Shown here: one piece after another, positions 7,691 to 16,025 of the stretch
Layout of the letters: the number at the start of each line of letters is the position of its first letter
Position numbering within the stretch: position 1 is the first letter of the stretch
NCBI GenBank assembly: GCA_025356655.1
Contig: JANXRW010000003.1
Location: 1 to 50,752, forward strand
Length of the DNA: 50,752 nt
Origin: Betaproteobacteria bacterium
GTDB lineage: Bacteria > Pseudomonadota > Gammaproteobacteria > Burkholderiales > SHXO01
Direction: 5' to 3'
Notes under the pieces: generated by a model
Database searches by the model: none
The model's input: only the letters and a program-made list of their open reading frames with translations
What the model was told of the DNA's origin: nothing
Made by a program: the position numbers and the translations under genes

Positions 7691-9783
7691 TCGCCGCTGG
7701 GAGTTCGCGCGAGCGCGCGGCGCGGCAAATCCACTATCAGGAGCGCTCCGCCGGAGCGCGGGTTCGCCGTCGCCCAAACGCTGCCGCCGTGCTGCTCCAT
7801 GATTTGGCGGCAGATGGAGAGCCCCAAGCCTGTGCCCCCGGCGCCGTTGCGCGTCTTGCTGCTCTGCACGAACTGATCAAAGACGGCTTCCCGCTCGCCC
7901 TCCGGAATCCCTACTCCGTCATCGGCTACCCTGATCTGCAGCCAGTCTTCGGGCTCCACCGCAGTGCTCCCCGGGCGCGCGAGGGGATTGATCCCATCGA
8001 CGGCAACGCTGACCGACTTGCCCTCGGGCGTGAACTTGAGCGCGTTGGATATGAGCTTGCGCAGCACCTGGCCCAGGCGCCCGCCGTCACACCAAGCGCG
8101 GCTTGGGCCCGTTACCTGGAGCGTCAACTGTTGGGAGCGCTTCACGGCGAGGGCCTGGAATTCATCGGTCGCATCCCGTGCCACCGCGCCGAGATCGACT
8201 TCGGCCATTTGGTACGCCACTTTCCCCGCTTCAAGCTTGGACAGGTCCAGCAGGTCGTTGAGCAAATGCAGCAGCCGTTGGCCGCTTTCCTGAATGCGCG
8301 CCAGATTTGCCCGGGCGCGCGGCAGGTCAGGGCTTTCCATGGCTAGCCGCTTGGCCACCAGTTCGGTGAAGGAGAGAATCGCGTGCATCGGCGTACGCAA
8401 CTCATGCGACATGTTGGCAAGGAACTCGGACTTCACTTGGCTGGCCGAGCGTGCGGCTTCGGCCGCCTCCATCCATTCCCGGGTGCGCGCCTCCACCAGT
8501 TCTTGTAGATGATCGCGGTGTCGCTTTAACTCACGGTTGGCGACGACCTGCTCGGTAACGTCGCGTGCGACGCCGCGGAAGCCGGCAAAGCCGCCCTTTG
8601 GGCCCACCACCGGCTCGCCGCTCACCGAAATCCATCGCTCGGATCCCTGCGCGTCGTAGCGCCGGTAGGTGAACTCGCGGAAGGCCATATGCGCTCGGTA
8701 GTGGGCGAGGTGGCCCGCGAAATCCGCTGAACTCAGGTCTAGCCCCGGGCCGTCCCAGCGCGTGAGACCGCGCCAAGTATTTTCTGGGTAGCCGAGTGTC
8801 GCCTGGCCCGCGGATAGAAACGTGAAACAAAAAGCCTCATCCTGTTCCCAATACCAGTCTGCGGACAGCGCGGTGAGGCTGCGGAAGCGCTCTTCGCTGC
8901 GGCGCAATGCTTCCTCTGCTGAGCGCTTGAGCGTCACGTCGGCGGCGAGAGCGACTAAGTGGATGAGTTGCCGATCCTCGTCAAAGACCGGGTAGAGGGA
9001 CACCTCATTGGTGAAAGGGGTGCCGTCCTTGCGGTAGTTGCGGATTTCCCAAGTCCCCGGGCGCCGGGCCGCCATGGCCTCGCGCAATGCGGCGAGGACA
9101 GGTTGGTCGCGGTCCTCGCCCTGCAGAAATCGGCAGTTGCGGCCCAGCATTTCCTGTTCCGAGTAGCCCGAGAGTGCGCAGAAGGCGGCGTTCACGAACA
9201 CCACCGGACAGTCCGGGCCCTGGGCGTCGGCGATAACGGCTGCCTGGCTGCTCTGTTCGATCCAGCCCCTGAAGGTTTGCATCCACTGTTCGGCATGGCG
9301 CAGTTCCAGCAATCGGGCGATCGTGCGGGAGAGGAGTTGTAGCCCCTCGCGCTGGCTGGCGTTAAGTGACCTGGGCACCCGATCCATGACACACAGCGTC
9401 CCCAGGACCAACCCCGTCCGGGTGACGACCGGGGTGCCCGCGTAAAAGCGCAGGTGAGGTGGGCCCGTGACCAGCGGGTTGTCCTTGAAGCGTTCGTCGC
9501 AACGGGTGTCCAGGACCTCAAGTACTTCCGCCAAGCCCGGGGCGTGATCGCAGAAAGCCGCCTCCCGGGGGATTTCAGTAATGTCGGGTAGGCCCCGGGC
9601 GGCCTTGAAACACACTCGGTCGGCGTCGACCAGTGTGATGAGCGCAACTGGCGTCTCGCAGAGCGCGGCCGCAAGGTTGTTAAGCCCGTCGAACACCGCT
9701 TCCGGAGCCGTGTCCAAGACCTGCAGATCCTGCAGGGTGTCGAACCGACGGGCGTCCTTCTTCAGGGAAGGCACCGAACCCAT
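7687..9783 (-). CDS. GAF-LOV-PAS sensor histidine kinase (putative blue-light receptor)
   Basis: 698 residues, no membrane segment. Order: GAF (about 14-165); LOV-type PAS (about 175-285) with GRNCRFLQG, Cys217 being the flavin-adduct cysteine, plus NYRKDG and PFTNE flavin contacts; a second PAS (about 295-412); a short coiled coil; HisKA with phosphoacceptor His460 in FLANMSHELRTP; and HATPase_c with N (SNALKF), DDGVGIP and GTGLGLSI boxes. LOV domains bind FMN and respond to blue light. The usual signalling Gln near the end of the LOV domain (V-G-V-Q-x-D-V-T) is Ala280 here (VALAADVT). There is no receiver domain or adjacent response regulator, so the partner is unknown. ATG follows GAGGGAG. 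Confidence 0.9.
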   Translation of the reverse strand: MGSVPSLKKDARRFDTLQDLQVLDTAPEAVFDGLNNLAAALCETPVALITLVDADRVCFKAARGLPDITEIPREAAFCDHAPGLAEVLEVLDTRCDERFKDNPLVTGPPHLRFYAGTPVVTRTGLVLGTLCVMDRVPRSLNASQREGLQLLSRTIARLLELRHAEQWMQTFRGWIEQSSQAAVIADAQGPDCPVVFVNAAFCALSGYSEQEMLGRNCRFLQGEDRDQPVLAALREAMAARRPGTWEIRNYRKDGTPFTNEVSLYPVFDEDRQLIHLVALAADVTLKRSAEEALRRSEERFRSLTALSADWYWEQDEAFCFTFLSAGQATLGYPENTWRGLTRWDGPGLDLSSADFAGHLAHYRAHMAFREFTYRRYDAQGSERWISVSGEPVVGPKGGFAGFRGVARDVTEQVVANRELKRHRDHLQELVEARTREWMEAAEAARSASQVKSEFLANMSHELRTPMHAILSFTELVAKRLAMESPDLPRARANLARIQESGQRLLHLLNDLLDLSKLEAGKVAYQMAEVDLGAVARDATDEFQALAVKRSQQLTLQVTGPSRAWCDGGRLGQVLRKLISNALKFTPEGKSVSVAVDGINPLARPGSTAVEPEDWLQIRVADDGVGIPEGEREAVFDQFVQSSKTRNGAGGTGLGLSICRQIMEQHGGSVWATANPRSGGALLIVDLPRRALARTPSGD

Positions 9784-9919
9784 GGCAAAAACTCCCTCAG
9801 GTGAGCCTGTCTACATGTTCCGGCTCCTCGACCCAGGAGCCCACTTCCTTCGGCCTACGCCGACTCCCCTGCTTGCAGGGGGGGGGCGGCCGAGCGTCGG
9901 CGTTGCTGTGCCGCTGTGT

Positions 9920-10714
9920 TCAGGCGATACGTGCGACTGCTCGCTGCGCACCGACACGCACGAGATGTGCCCGGTAAGCGGCAGAGGCATGCATGTCGGT
10001 GTTGAGGGTCTCGGCGGGGACTTCGACCGGATCTAGCGAAGCCACAGCGAAATGCCGGGATAGTGCCTGCTCCATGGCGGCCTGGCGGAACACACCCGGG
10101 CCTGCGCCGGTGACGGCCACGCGCACACCCGTGTCGGTGCGCGCCACAAAAACCCCCACCAGCGCATAGCGCGAAGCCGGGTTGGGGAATTTTTCGTAGG
10201 CGGCAGCCTGTGGCACTGCGAAATGTACGGCCGTGATGATTTCGCCGCTCTCCAAGGCAGTCTCGTACATGCCCCGGAAGAAGTCCGCCGCGGCAATGAC
10301 CCGGCGATCCGTGTGCACGGTGGCATCCAGCGCCAGAAGCGCCGCTGGGTAGTCGGCAGCCGGGTCGTTGTTCGCTACCGACCCGCCCAGCGTGCCGCGG
10401 TTGCGCACCATGCGGTCACCGATGCCGCCGGCCAATGCCGCCAGGGCGGGGATGCTCTTGCGCACCAGGTCCGAGGCGGCCACCTCGGAATGGCGGACCG
10501 AGGCGCCGATCACCAGGGAGGCTCCCTCGCGGCGTATGCCGGCCAGTTCCGCTACGCCGGACAGGTCCACCAGTTCGGTCGGTGCCACGAGGCGCAGTTT
10601 CATGGCGGCGATGAGGGTTTGGCCGCCGGCGAGCAACCGGGGGTCCTCGGCCTGCTTCAGGAGCTTGGCCGCGTCCGCGAGGGAGGTGGCGCGATGGAAA
10701 ATGAAGGAGTGCAT
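9920..10714 (-). CDS. coxM: Molybdenum hydroxylase FAD-binding subunit (CoxM/CutM-like)
   Basis: 264 residues. FAD-binding motifs of the xanthine oxidase family medium subunit are present: LLAGGQTLI (28-36) and RNRGTLGGSVANNDPAADYP (104-123). The C-terminal CO dehydrogenase flavoprotein domain follows. The subunit takes electrons from the 2Fe-2S subunit and passes them to an acceptor. It lies 15 bp downstream of the FeS subunit on the same strand, the two forming a small operon divergent from the large subunit. The physiological substrate follows the large subunit, which is of form II type, so carbon monoxide oxidation should not be assumed. Confidence 0.9.
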   Translation of the reverse strand: MHSFIFHRATSLADAAKLLKQAEDPRLLAGGQTLIAAMKLRLVAPTELVDLSGVAELAGIRREGASLVIGASVRHSEVAASDLVRKSIPALAALAGGIGDRMVRNRGTLGGSVANNDPAADYPAALLALDATVHTDRRVIAAADFFRGMYETALESGEIITAVHFAVPQAAAYEKFPNPASRYALVGVFVARTDTGVRVAVTGAGPGVFRQAAMEQALSRHFAVASLDPVEVPAETLNTDMHASAAYRAHLVRVGAQRAVARIA

Positions 10715-10729
10715 GGCGTCCCTTGGGAG

Positions 10730-11203
10730 TTAGCCGTGCAGCGCACGGGCACCAGCCCGAATCGCCGCGACGATGTTCTGGTATCCGGTGCACCGGCAAA
10801 GGTTGCCGTCGAGCCCGGCGCGGACCTCCTCCTCGCTGGGATCCGGATGCTGCTTGACGAGGTCCAGCGCGCTCATGACCATACCCGGTGTGCAAAAGCC
10901 GCATTGCAGGCCGTGATGCTGGCGAAAGGCTTCCTGCATGGGATGGAGTTCGCCCTCGGCGGGGGCGACTCCCTCGATGGTGAGCACCGAGGCTCCCTCA
11001 GCCTGCACCGCTAGGAGGTTGCAGGATTTGACGGCCATGCCGTCGATATGCACCGTACAGGCGCCGCACTGGGCCGTGTCGCACCCGACGTGGGTACCGG
11101 TCAGGCGCAGGTGCTCGCGAAGGAAGTCCACCAGGAGCGTGCGCCCTTCCACCTCGGCGGAGACCGGCTTGCCGTTTACGGACAGGGAAAGCTTGACCAG
11201 CAT
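10730..11203 (-). CDS. coxS: Molybdenum hydroxylase 2Fe-2S subunit (CoxS-like)
   Basis: 157 residues. The N-terminal plant-type ferredoxin fold carries [16 protein letters not shown] with its cysteines and a further Cys in AVKSCN. The C-terminal helical domain carries [12 protein letters not shown] and [12 protein letters not shown], binding the second 2Fe-2S cluster near the molybdenum cofactor. This is the full-length small subunit of the xanthine oxidase/CO dehydrogenase family. It is the first gene of the minus-strand pair with coxM; its start faces the large subunit gene across about 180 bp, which probably holds both promoters. Confidence 0.93.
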   Translation of the reverse strand: MLVKLSLSVNGKPVSAEVEGRTLLVDFLREHLRLTGTHVGCDTAQCGACTVHIDGMAVKSCNLLAVQAEGASVLTIEGVAPAEGELHPMQEAFRQHHGLQCGFCTPGMVMSALDLVKQHPDPSEEEVRAGLDGNLCRCTGYQNIVAAIRAGARALHG

Positions 11204-11384
11204 GGGATCACCCGTGGTTGTTGGCGAGGGAAAGTCAATATGCTAAACAAGCCAAGCCGCCCGGGCAACCGGGACGGCTGGGCGCAGCCGGGAGGGTGTG
11301 CCGGAAACACGCGGATGTCTTAAACTGTGCGGCGAAGCGCAGACACCCCACATCGGGGACTCCCCCACAGACATCGACTACAGG

Positions 11385-13706
11385 ATGACCCAGATGACGA
11401 AGTTCGGCATCGGCCAGGCCATAACCCGGCGTGAGGACCTGCGCCTTCTCACCGGCAAAGGCAGTTACGTCGACGACATGCACTTCCCCGGGGAGGTCCA
11501 CTTGGTCTTCCTGCGCTCGCCCCACGCGCACGCGCGCATTCGTTCCCTGGACGCGAGCGCAGCGCGCGGTGCCGACGGGGTGCTGGCCGTATTCACCGGC
11601 GAGGACCTGCGCGCCGCTGGCGTTGGGCAGATGCCCACGGTCGCGGGCTTCAAGCGTGCCGACGGTGCGAAGATCATGGCGCCCGACTATTTTGCCCTGG
11701 CCATTGCTGAGGTCCGCTTCGTGGGCGAAGCGGTCGCTGCGGTGGTGGCGCGTAGTCGGCTGCAGGCGGAGGACGCCGTCGAACAGATACAGGTCGACTA
11801 CGAGGACCTGCCAGCCGTGGCCAGTATTGCAACCGCCATGGCTCCCGGGGCGCCGCTGCTGCACCCGGATGTTCCTTCCAATGTAACGGCGGAGATGGCC
11901 TTCGGTGACGCCACTGCCTGCGACGCAGCCTTCGCCGGCGCCGCGCATGTGGCCCGGGTCGTCGTCGATAGCCAGCGTCTCGTGCCCGTGGCCATGGAGC
12001 CGCGTGGCACCATCGCGCGCCTGGATCCGGACACCGGTCGGCTGACGCTCTACACCAGTTGCCAGAATCCAGCCGGATTGCAGAAGACCCTGGCGGAAGG
12101 GATTCTCAACGTGCCGCTGGATAGTGTCCGGGTCGTGGTTGGGGACGTCGGTGGCGGTTTCGGCATGAAAACCCTGCTCTACCCGGAAGACGTGGTGTGC
12201 GCGCACGCCGCCCGAGCGCTCGGCTACCCGGTTCGCTGGCGCGCCTCGCGCAGCGAAGAGTTCCTTGCGGGCACCCACGGCCGTGACCAGTTGAGCGAAG
12301 GCGAACTCGCACTCGACCCCCAAGGGCGGGTCCTGGGTCTGCGCGTGCGAATCATCGGTAACATCGGGGCTTATGCCTACGGACCGGGCACCGTCATCAA
12401 CCTCGCAGTGGGACCGAAGGTCATCACCGGGGTTTACCATATTCCGGTCCTGGATTTGCAGTCGAAGGCGGTCCTGACCAACACCAACCTCGTGTCCGCC
12501 TACCGCGGGGCGGGCCGGCCCGAGGCGATTTACCTGATCGAACGGCTCATGGACGAGGCTGCCGTAACGCTCGGAATTGACCGTGCGGAAGTGCGCCGGC
12601 GCAACCTGATTCAGCCGGCGGACATGCCCTACAAGACACCCATGGGCGAAGTCTTCGACAGCGGGAACTTCCCCCACATGCTGGGCCGCGTCCTCGAGTT
12701 GGCGCACTGGGACAGTTTCGAGGTAAGGCGCGCGGAGTCGCTTGCCCGGGGTCGGTTGCGCGGTCACGCGCTCTCCACGTTCCTCGAGTGGACCGGTGTC
12801 GTTCACGAGGAGACCATTGATCTCCATGTGGAGGCCGACGGGCGCATCGTGGTCTATACCGCCATGCAGGCCATGGGGCAGGGGATCGAGACCAGCTACG
12901 TGCAGATCATCGCGCAGACGCTCGATGTGGACCCCGAGCAAATCGTCGTCGTCCAGGGCGACAGCGATGTGGCTCAGGGCATTGGCAGCATGGGAAGCCG
13001 CTCGCTCTACATTGGTGGTTCGGCCATGTTCACGGCCTCGCAACAGGCCGTGGAGAAAGGGCGGGAACTGGCCAGTGAGGCCTTGGAGGTGGCCGGCGCC
13101 GACCTGGACTATGCCAGCGGACGGTTTACCGTGCCAGGCACCGACCTAGGCATTGGGCTGTTCGAGCTCGCGGCGCGCCAGGCCGAGCGGCGTATCGCGC
13201 TGCGTACCACGCAGACCGTGGGTGGGCCCTCTTGGCCGAACAGTGCGCACGTGTGCGAGGTGGAGATCGACCCGCAAACCGGCCGCACCGAAATCCTGCG
13301 TTACACCACGGTGGATGATGTGGGGCGGGTCGTCAATCCCATGATCGTTGCTGGTCAGGTGCACGGTGGCATCGCCCAGGCGGTGGGGCAGGCCTTGCTG
13401 GAGAACACACGCTACGACCTGGAGTCCGCACAGTTGCTCACCGGCTCCTTCCAGGACTACTGCGTTCCCCGGGCCGATGACCTTCCGAACTTCTCCACCC
13501 ATACGGACGAGTCCACCCCCTGCAAGATCAATCCGCTAGGGGCCAAGGGCGTCGGTGAACTGGGCACGGTCGGTGGCACCCCCACGGTGATGAACGCCGT
13601 CATCGATGCGCTGCGCCCCCTGGGCGTCACCGATCTCCAGATGCCGGCGACGCCGGAGCGGATCTGGCGGGCGATCCAGGCTGCCCAGGGCGCGCGGGCC
13701 GCGTGA
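11385..13706 (+). CDS. coxL: Molybdenum hydroxylase large subunit, form II CODH/aldehyde oxidase-like
   Basis: 773 residues from ATG at 11385; the open frame reaches back to 11298, but similarity starts at GIGQAITRREDLRLLTGKG. The molybdopterin-cytosine-dinucleotide-binding halves follow. The active-site loop at 12498-12518 reads AYRGAGR, the form II signature; true form I CO dehydrogenases have AYXCSFR. The catalytic Glu is in GAKGVGELGTVGG near 13540-13580. Form II enzymes have uncertain substrates (aldehydes, N-heterocycles, possibly CO). It is divergent from coxS-coxM, unlike the usual single operon. No MCD insertion or maturation genes (coxDEFG) are in the window. Confidence 0.9.
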   Translation: MTQMTKFGIGQAITRREDLRLLTGKGSYVDDMHFPGEVHLVFLRSPHAHARIRSLDASAARGADGVLAVFTGEDLRAAGVGQMPTVAGFKRADGAKIMAPDYFALAIAEVRFVGEAVAAVVARSRLQAEDAVEQIQVDYEDLPAVASIATAMAPGAPLLHPDVPSNVTAEMAFGDATACDAAFAGAAHVARVVVDSQRLVPVAMEPRGTIARLDPDTGRLTLYTSCQNPAGLQKTLAEGILNVPLDSVRVVVGDVGGGFGMKTLLYPEDVVCAHAARALGYPVRWRASRSEEFLAGTHGRDQLSEGELALDPQGRVLGLRVRIIGNIGAYAYGPGTVINLAVGPKVITGVYHIPVLDLQSKAVLTNTNLVSAYRGAGRPEAIYLIERLMDEAAVTLGIDRAEVRRRNLIQPADMPYKTPMGEVFDSGNFPHMLGRVLELAHWDSFEVRRAESLARGRLRGHALSTFLEWTGVVHEETIDLHVEADGRIVVYTAMQAMGQGIETSYVQIIAQTLDVDPEQIVVVQGDSDVAQGIGSMGSRSLYIGGSAMFTASQQAVEKGRELASEALEVAGADLDYASGRFTVPGTDLGIGLFELAARQAERRIALRTTQTVGGPSWPNSAHVCEVEIDPQTGRTEILRYTTVDDVGRVVNPMIVAGQVHGGIAQAVGQALLENTRYDLESAQLLTGSFQDYCVPRADDLPNFSTHTDESTPCKINPLGAKGVGELGTVGGTPTVMNAVIDALRPLGVTDLQMPATPERIWRAIQAAQGARAA

Positions 13707-14083
13707 GGCACCCCGGCCAGGGGTGGGCCCACCCCCGAGCGCTGCTCGCCTTGGCCTTGGTGGCGGCTTGGCCAGCCGCCGCCGAGGACCTGGACCTGCC
13801 GCAGATCCAGCGGCGGGTATCCGAGGCGACTCGTGAGCATCGGGAGACCCGCCAGCGCCTTCAGCAGGGTATGGCGGAGCGTGAACGGGCCCAGGAGGCC
13901 CGCGACCGCGCGCTCGAGCAACTACGCCAGGCACAGGCTGAAGCGAAGGCCAGTGCCGAGCATCTAAAGCAGTCCGAAGCCGCTGTGAAACTGCTCGACG
14001 GCGAGGAGAAGAAGGCCCGGGAACACCTGGAGCAGCAGCGGCATCTGCTCGACCCCTTCCTCGCCCCAGGTGGCCGACCCTGA
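13703..14083 (+). CDS. Small exported coiled-coil protein, function unknown
   Basis: 126 residues from a GTG that overlaps the coxL stop by four bases, so translation is probably coupled. A signal peptide is visible (ALLALALVAAWPAAAED), followed by roughly 80 residues rich in Glu, Arg, Gln and Ala with heptad-like spacing, predicting one long coiled coil. It ends in a short Pro/Gly-rich tail. It is not a known Cox accessory protein. The overlap suggests co-expression with the hydroxylase, but a role is not evident. Composition and signal peptide argue that it is real. Confidence 0.6.
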   Translation: MRHPGQGWAHPRALLALALVAAWPAAAEDLDLPQIQRRVSEATREHRETRQRLQQGMAERERAQEARDRALEQLRQAQAEAKASAEHLKQSEAAVKLLDGEEKKAREHLEQQRHLLDPFLAPGGRP

Positions 14084-14158
14084 TGCCGAGGCGAGCCCAG
14101 CAGGCTTCGCCCCAGTAATCCTCATCCAAGCAATCCCTGAGGCTCAGAAATCTAGCGC

Positions 14159-14222
14159 AAAAAAAACGGCAGCAGGCTATGCCCTGCTGCCGCTCAAACC
14201 CCTTTGTAGGGGCAGAGACCGA
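14159..14222 (-). ncRNA. Structured small RNA, copy A of five
   Basis: On minus, GGTCTCTGCCCCT opens the element, a short hairpin CCCCT-acaa-AGGGG follows, then TTTGAG and a 10-bp stem (CGGCAGCAGG/CCTGCTGCCG, 14167-14192) and an 8-T tract: an intrinsic terminator. It shares this architecture with copies B-E. Its upstream region resembles that of copy D rather than the sigma-28-like promoters of B, C and E. The 5' end is estimated from the conserved GGTCTC. Confidence 0.6.
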
Positions 14223-14256
14223 AACGGAGTTTGCGCCTAAATTGTGAACTCTGTGT

Positions 14257-14289
14257 GCAATTTCTGTTGCGGAGCTGTGAAATCGCTTC
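14257..14289 (-). promoter_or_regulatory. Conserved upstream element of sRNA copy A
   Basis: Contains an inverted repeat GCAA-N6-TTGC (14257-14270) and, 6 bases further upstream, GATTTCAC-like sequence (14277-14289). Both are kept at the same relative positions in copy D, although the surrounding sequence differs. This looks like a regulator-binding region. Confidence 0.4.
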
Positions 14290-14329
14290 CATGAGGCCGC
14301 CACTGGCATCGGCCGGGCCAGCGGCCACC

Positions 14330-14394
14330 AAAAAAAAAGGCAGCGGGCTGTGCGCCGGCTGCCTGTCGAAACCCCTGAGAGGGGCGGAGACCTA
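14330..14394 (-). ncRNA. Structured small RNA, copy B of five
   Basis: The minus strand reads GGTCTCCGCC, then CCCCT-ctc-AGGGG, GTTTCGACA, a terminator stem (GGCAGC.GGC/GCC.GCTGCC, 14339-14363) and nine Ts. It is almost identical to copy C 148 bp away, indicating recent duplication. It contains no ribosome-binding site with a start codon. The 5' end is placed 6-8 bases after the sigma-28-like -10 box. Confidence 0.68.
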
Positions 14395-14400
14395 GTCCCG

Positions 14401-14427
14401 TTAACGGAGCCAGGTCAGAAAACTTGA
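14401..14427 (-). promoter_or_regulatory. Sigma-28 (FliA)-like promoter of sRNA copy B
   Basis: On minus, TCAAGTTT (14427-14420), 11 bases, TCCGTTAA (14408-14401). The FliA consensus is TAAAGTTT-N11-GCCGATAA: 7 of 8 and 6 of 8 match, with exact spacing. Confidence 0.55.
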
Positions 14428-14478
14428 GGGGAAATTTGTCGGGCGGTCGGTCGGAGGCGAATCGCGCGGGCGGCCACC

Positions 14479-14542
14479 AAAAAAAAGGCAGCGGGCTGTG
14501 CGCCGGCTGCCTGTCGAAACCCCTGAGAGGGGCGGAGACCTA
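14479..14542 (-). ncRNA. Structured small RNA, copy C of five
   Basis: Same organisation as copy B and nearly the same sequence: GGTCTCCGCC, CCCCT-ctc-AGGGG hairpin, GTTTCGACA, terminator stem at 14487-14511 and eight Ts. The duplication with B covers about 110 bp and includes the promoter. Confidence 0.68.
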
Positions 14543-14548
14543 GTCCGG

Positions 14549-14575
14549 TTAACGGAGCCCAGTCAGAAAACTTGA
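14549..14575 (-). promoter_or_regulatory. Sigma-28 (FliA)-like promoter of sRNA copy C
   Basis: On minus, TCAAGTTT (14575-14568), 11 bases, TCCGTTAA (14556-14549). Same boxes and spacing as copy B, though the spacer differs at one or two positions. Confidence 0.55.
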
Positions 14576-14599
14576 GCGGAAAGTTTTTCCACACAAGGA

Positions 14600-15500
14600 C
14601 CGGCGTCCGTTCACCGGCGCTCACCTGTCGAAGACCCTCGCCCCCGGGGTTTCTTCGCGCGCGACGATGGGGGCCAGCGCGCCGCGTAAGTCGTCCGTCT
14701 CAATCGGGCCGGTTTCTTCCACCGGGAAAATCCGGGTACTGATCACCCATCTGCCGGACGCCACGCGGTTCCCGGCGAGAGGCACCCCGACCGCCATCAC
14801 GAGCGCTGGCGGATCAAGGAGGGGTTCAAGCGCCCCAAGCACCGCGTGGCTCTTGAACAGATCTCGGGGTTTAGGGAGTAGCGGAGCCCACGCCGATAAG
14901 CTATTTGGGCGTTTTCCGCGCCTTTCCGCTGCGGAACCCGACAGCACCGGGGGCAATTGGCGTCAGCATGACCGTGCCGAGACGCTCCCGCTCGGGCGTG
15001 CCGCCGACGAACAACAGCGCGAGGCGATTCCGGCGTCGGTTTCGGCCGACGTCCCCTCGAGCGTTCCCTTGCCGACCATGTTGTTGAGGCCCATCGTGCT
15101 CAATCAGAGGCCGTCCCCTTCGGTTGCGAGGATCTGGTTTGGCTTCGCGAAACCCAGCTTCAAGCTAGGCTTTTTTTGCTCGATGGCAGCTAGGTCAAGC
15201 GTCAGCGCTTTGCGAACCGCCGCGGAGCGCGCGCTGCCGGCTTTCTGAGCCGCCTTGTTGATGTCCTGGTCCAACCCTTCCCACAAAAACGACCTGCGCG
15301 CGCACCGTGCCCGTGTTCAAGACCCTAAGCAGTGCCGACACACAAGGTAACCATCCCCTCCTGCCGGTGCGCCTTGAGCTTCGGTCAGCGCCCGCCGATC
15401 CGGCCTTGCTTGTGAGCCGGCGTACGGAAATCGATTGGGGTGCCCCCCGGTTCCAGTTCACGGTAAATAAGGTTCGGGGGGCGAAGTCCCTCGCGTAGCG
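14600..15500 (-). pseudogene. Decayed coding sequence, family not recognised
   Basis: One minus frame from 15286 to 14621 is broken by only two stops and reads like old coding sequence. It includes LFKSHAVLGALEPLLDPPAL and VASGRWVISTRIFPVEETGP, and upstream WEGLDQDINKAAQKAGSARS. A second frame has LFVGGTPERERLGTVMLTP between them, suggesting frameshifts. The pieces are less Arg/Pro-rich than chance frames here. I do not recognise the family. No intact start with ribosome-binding site was found. It lies between sRNA copy C and the SEC-C gene. Confidence 0.3.
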
Positions 15501-15518
15501 TGAACCGGAGGCGGGGGA

Positions 15519-16025
15519 TCAGTCCGCGGCGGGAGCCGCCGGGGCCTCCAGTTTGGCGATCAGATCGAGCCATTCCTCCTCATAGCCGGGCTCAAACTGC
15601 TCGGGGTCGGCGCGGATGAACGCCACGACCTGGCCGTAGCAGTCGATGGCCTCGCGGTCCTCGCCGCGGGCCTCGTGCACCATGCCCAGGCGGTCGTGGC
15701 CATCGAAGACCTCGGGATAGTCCACGAGCAGTGCGCGCGCCACCTGCTCGGCCTCGTCGAGTTTGCCGTCGGCGATGAGGTCGACCACCGAGTTGGACTT
15801 GTAGTTGAGTTCCTCGGTCTCGTCGTAGGCGCCCGGCACTTGTTTCTGCAACTCGTCACGGTACTGCGCCGCCTTGGCGGCACTGCGGGCCTTCCGGGCT
15901 TCGAGCTTGGCCCGCTCGGCGGCCAGGGTGGCCTGCTCGGCGGCCTGGTCCTTGGCTATGCAGCAGCGCTTGTATTTCTGTCCGCTGCCGCAGGGGCAGG
16001 GGTCGTTGCGTCCGGTCTTGGGCAT
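15519..16025 (-). CDS. SEC-C motif zinc-binding protein
   Basis: 168 residues. The N-terminus [21 protein letters not shown] is a textbook SEC-C motif, which binds zinc and is also found at the end of SecA. A charged, Ala/Glu-rich helix (about 25-65) follows, then a segment with repeated helical hairpins ([39 protein letters not shown]), which looks TPR-like. The C-terminus is Pro/Ala-rich. A cytosolic protein-interaction role is likely; the partner is unknown. It is the only intact protein gene between copies C and D of the small RNA. Confidence 0.85.
   Translation of the reverse strand: MPKTGRNDPCPCGSGQKYKRCCIAKDQAAEQATLAAERAKLEARKARSAAKAAQYRDELQKQVPGAYDETEELNYKSNSVVDLIADGKLDEAEQVARALLVDYPEVFDGHDRLGMVHEARGEDREAIDCYGQVVAFIRADPEQFEPGYEEEWLDLIAKLEAPAAPAAD

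Noticed and set aside
11235..13043. 602-codon minus frame opposite coxL
   Set aside because: Antisense shadow of coxL; coxL itself has all the family motifs.
11298..13706. True (form I) carbon monoxide dehydrogenase
   Set aside because: The active-site loop reads AYRGAGR, not AYXCSFR, and no maturation genes are present.
14221..14300. Sigma-54 promoter upstream of sRNA copy A (TTGCA present)
   Set aside because: No GG at the -24 position at the required distance in either A or D.
14320..14580. Two near-identical 110-base repeats as a possible CRISPR-like array
   Set aside because: Repeats are too long, contain promoter and terminator features, and the copies are unevenly spaced with no short regular spacers; the sRNA explanation fits better.
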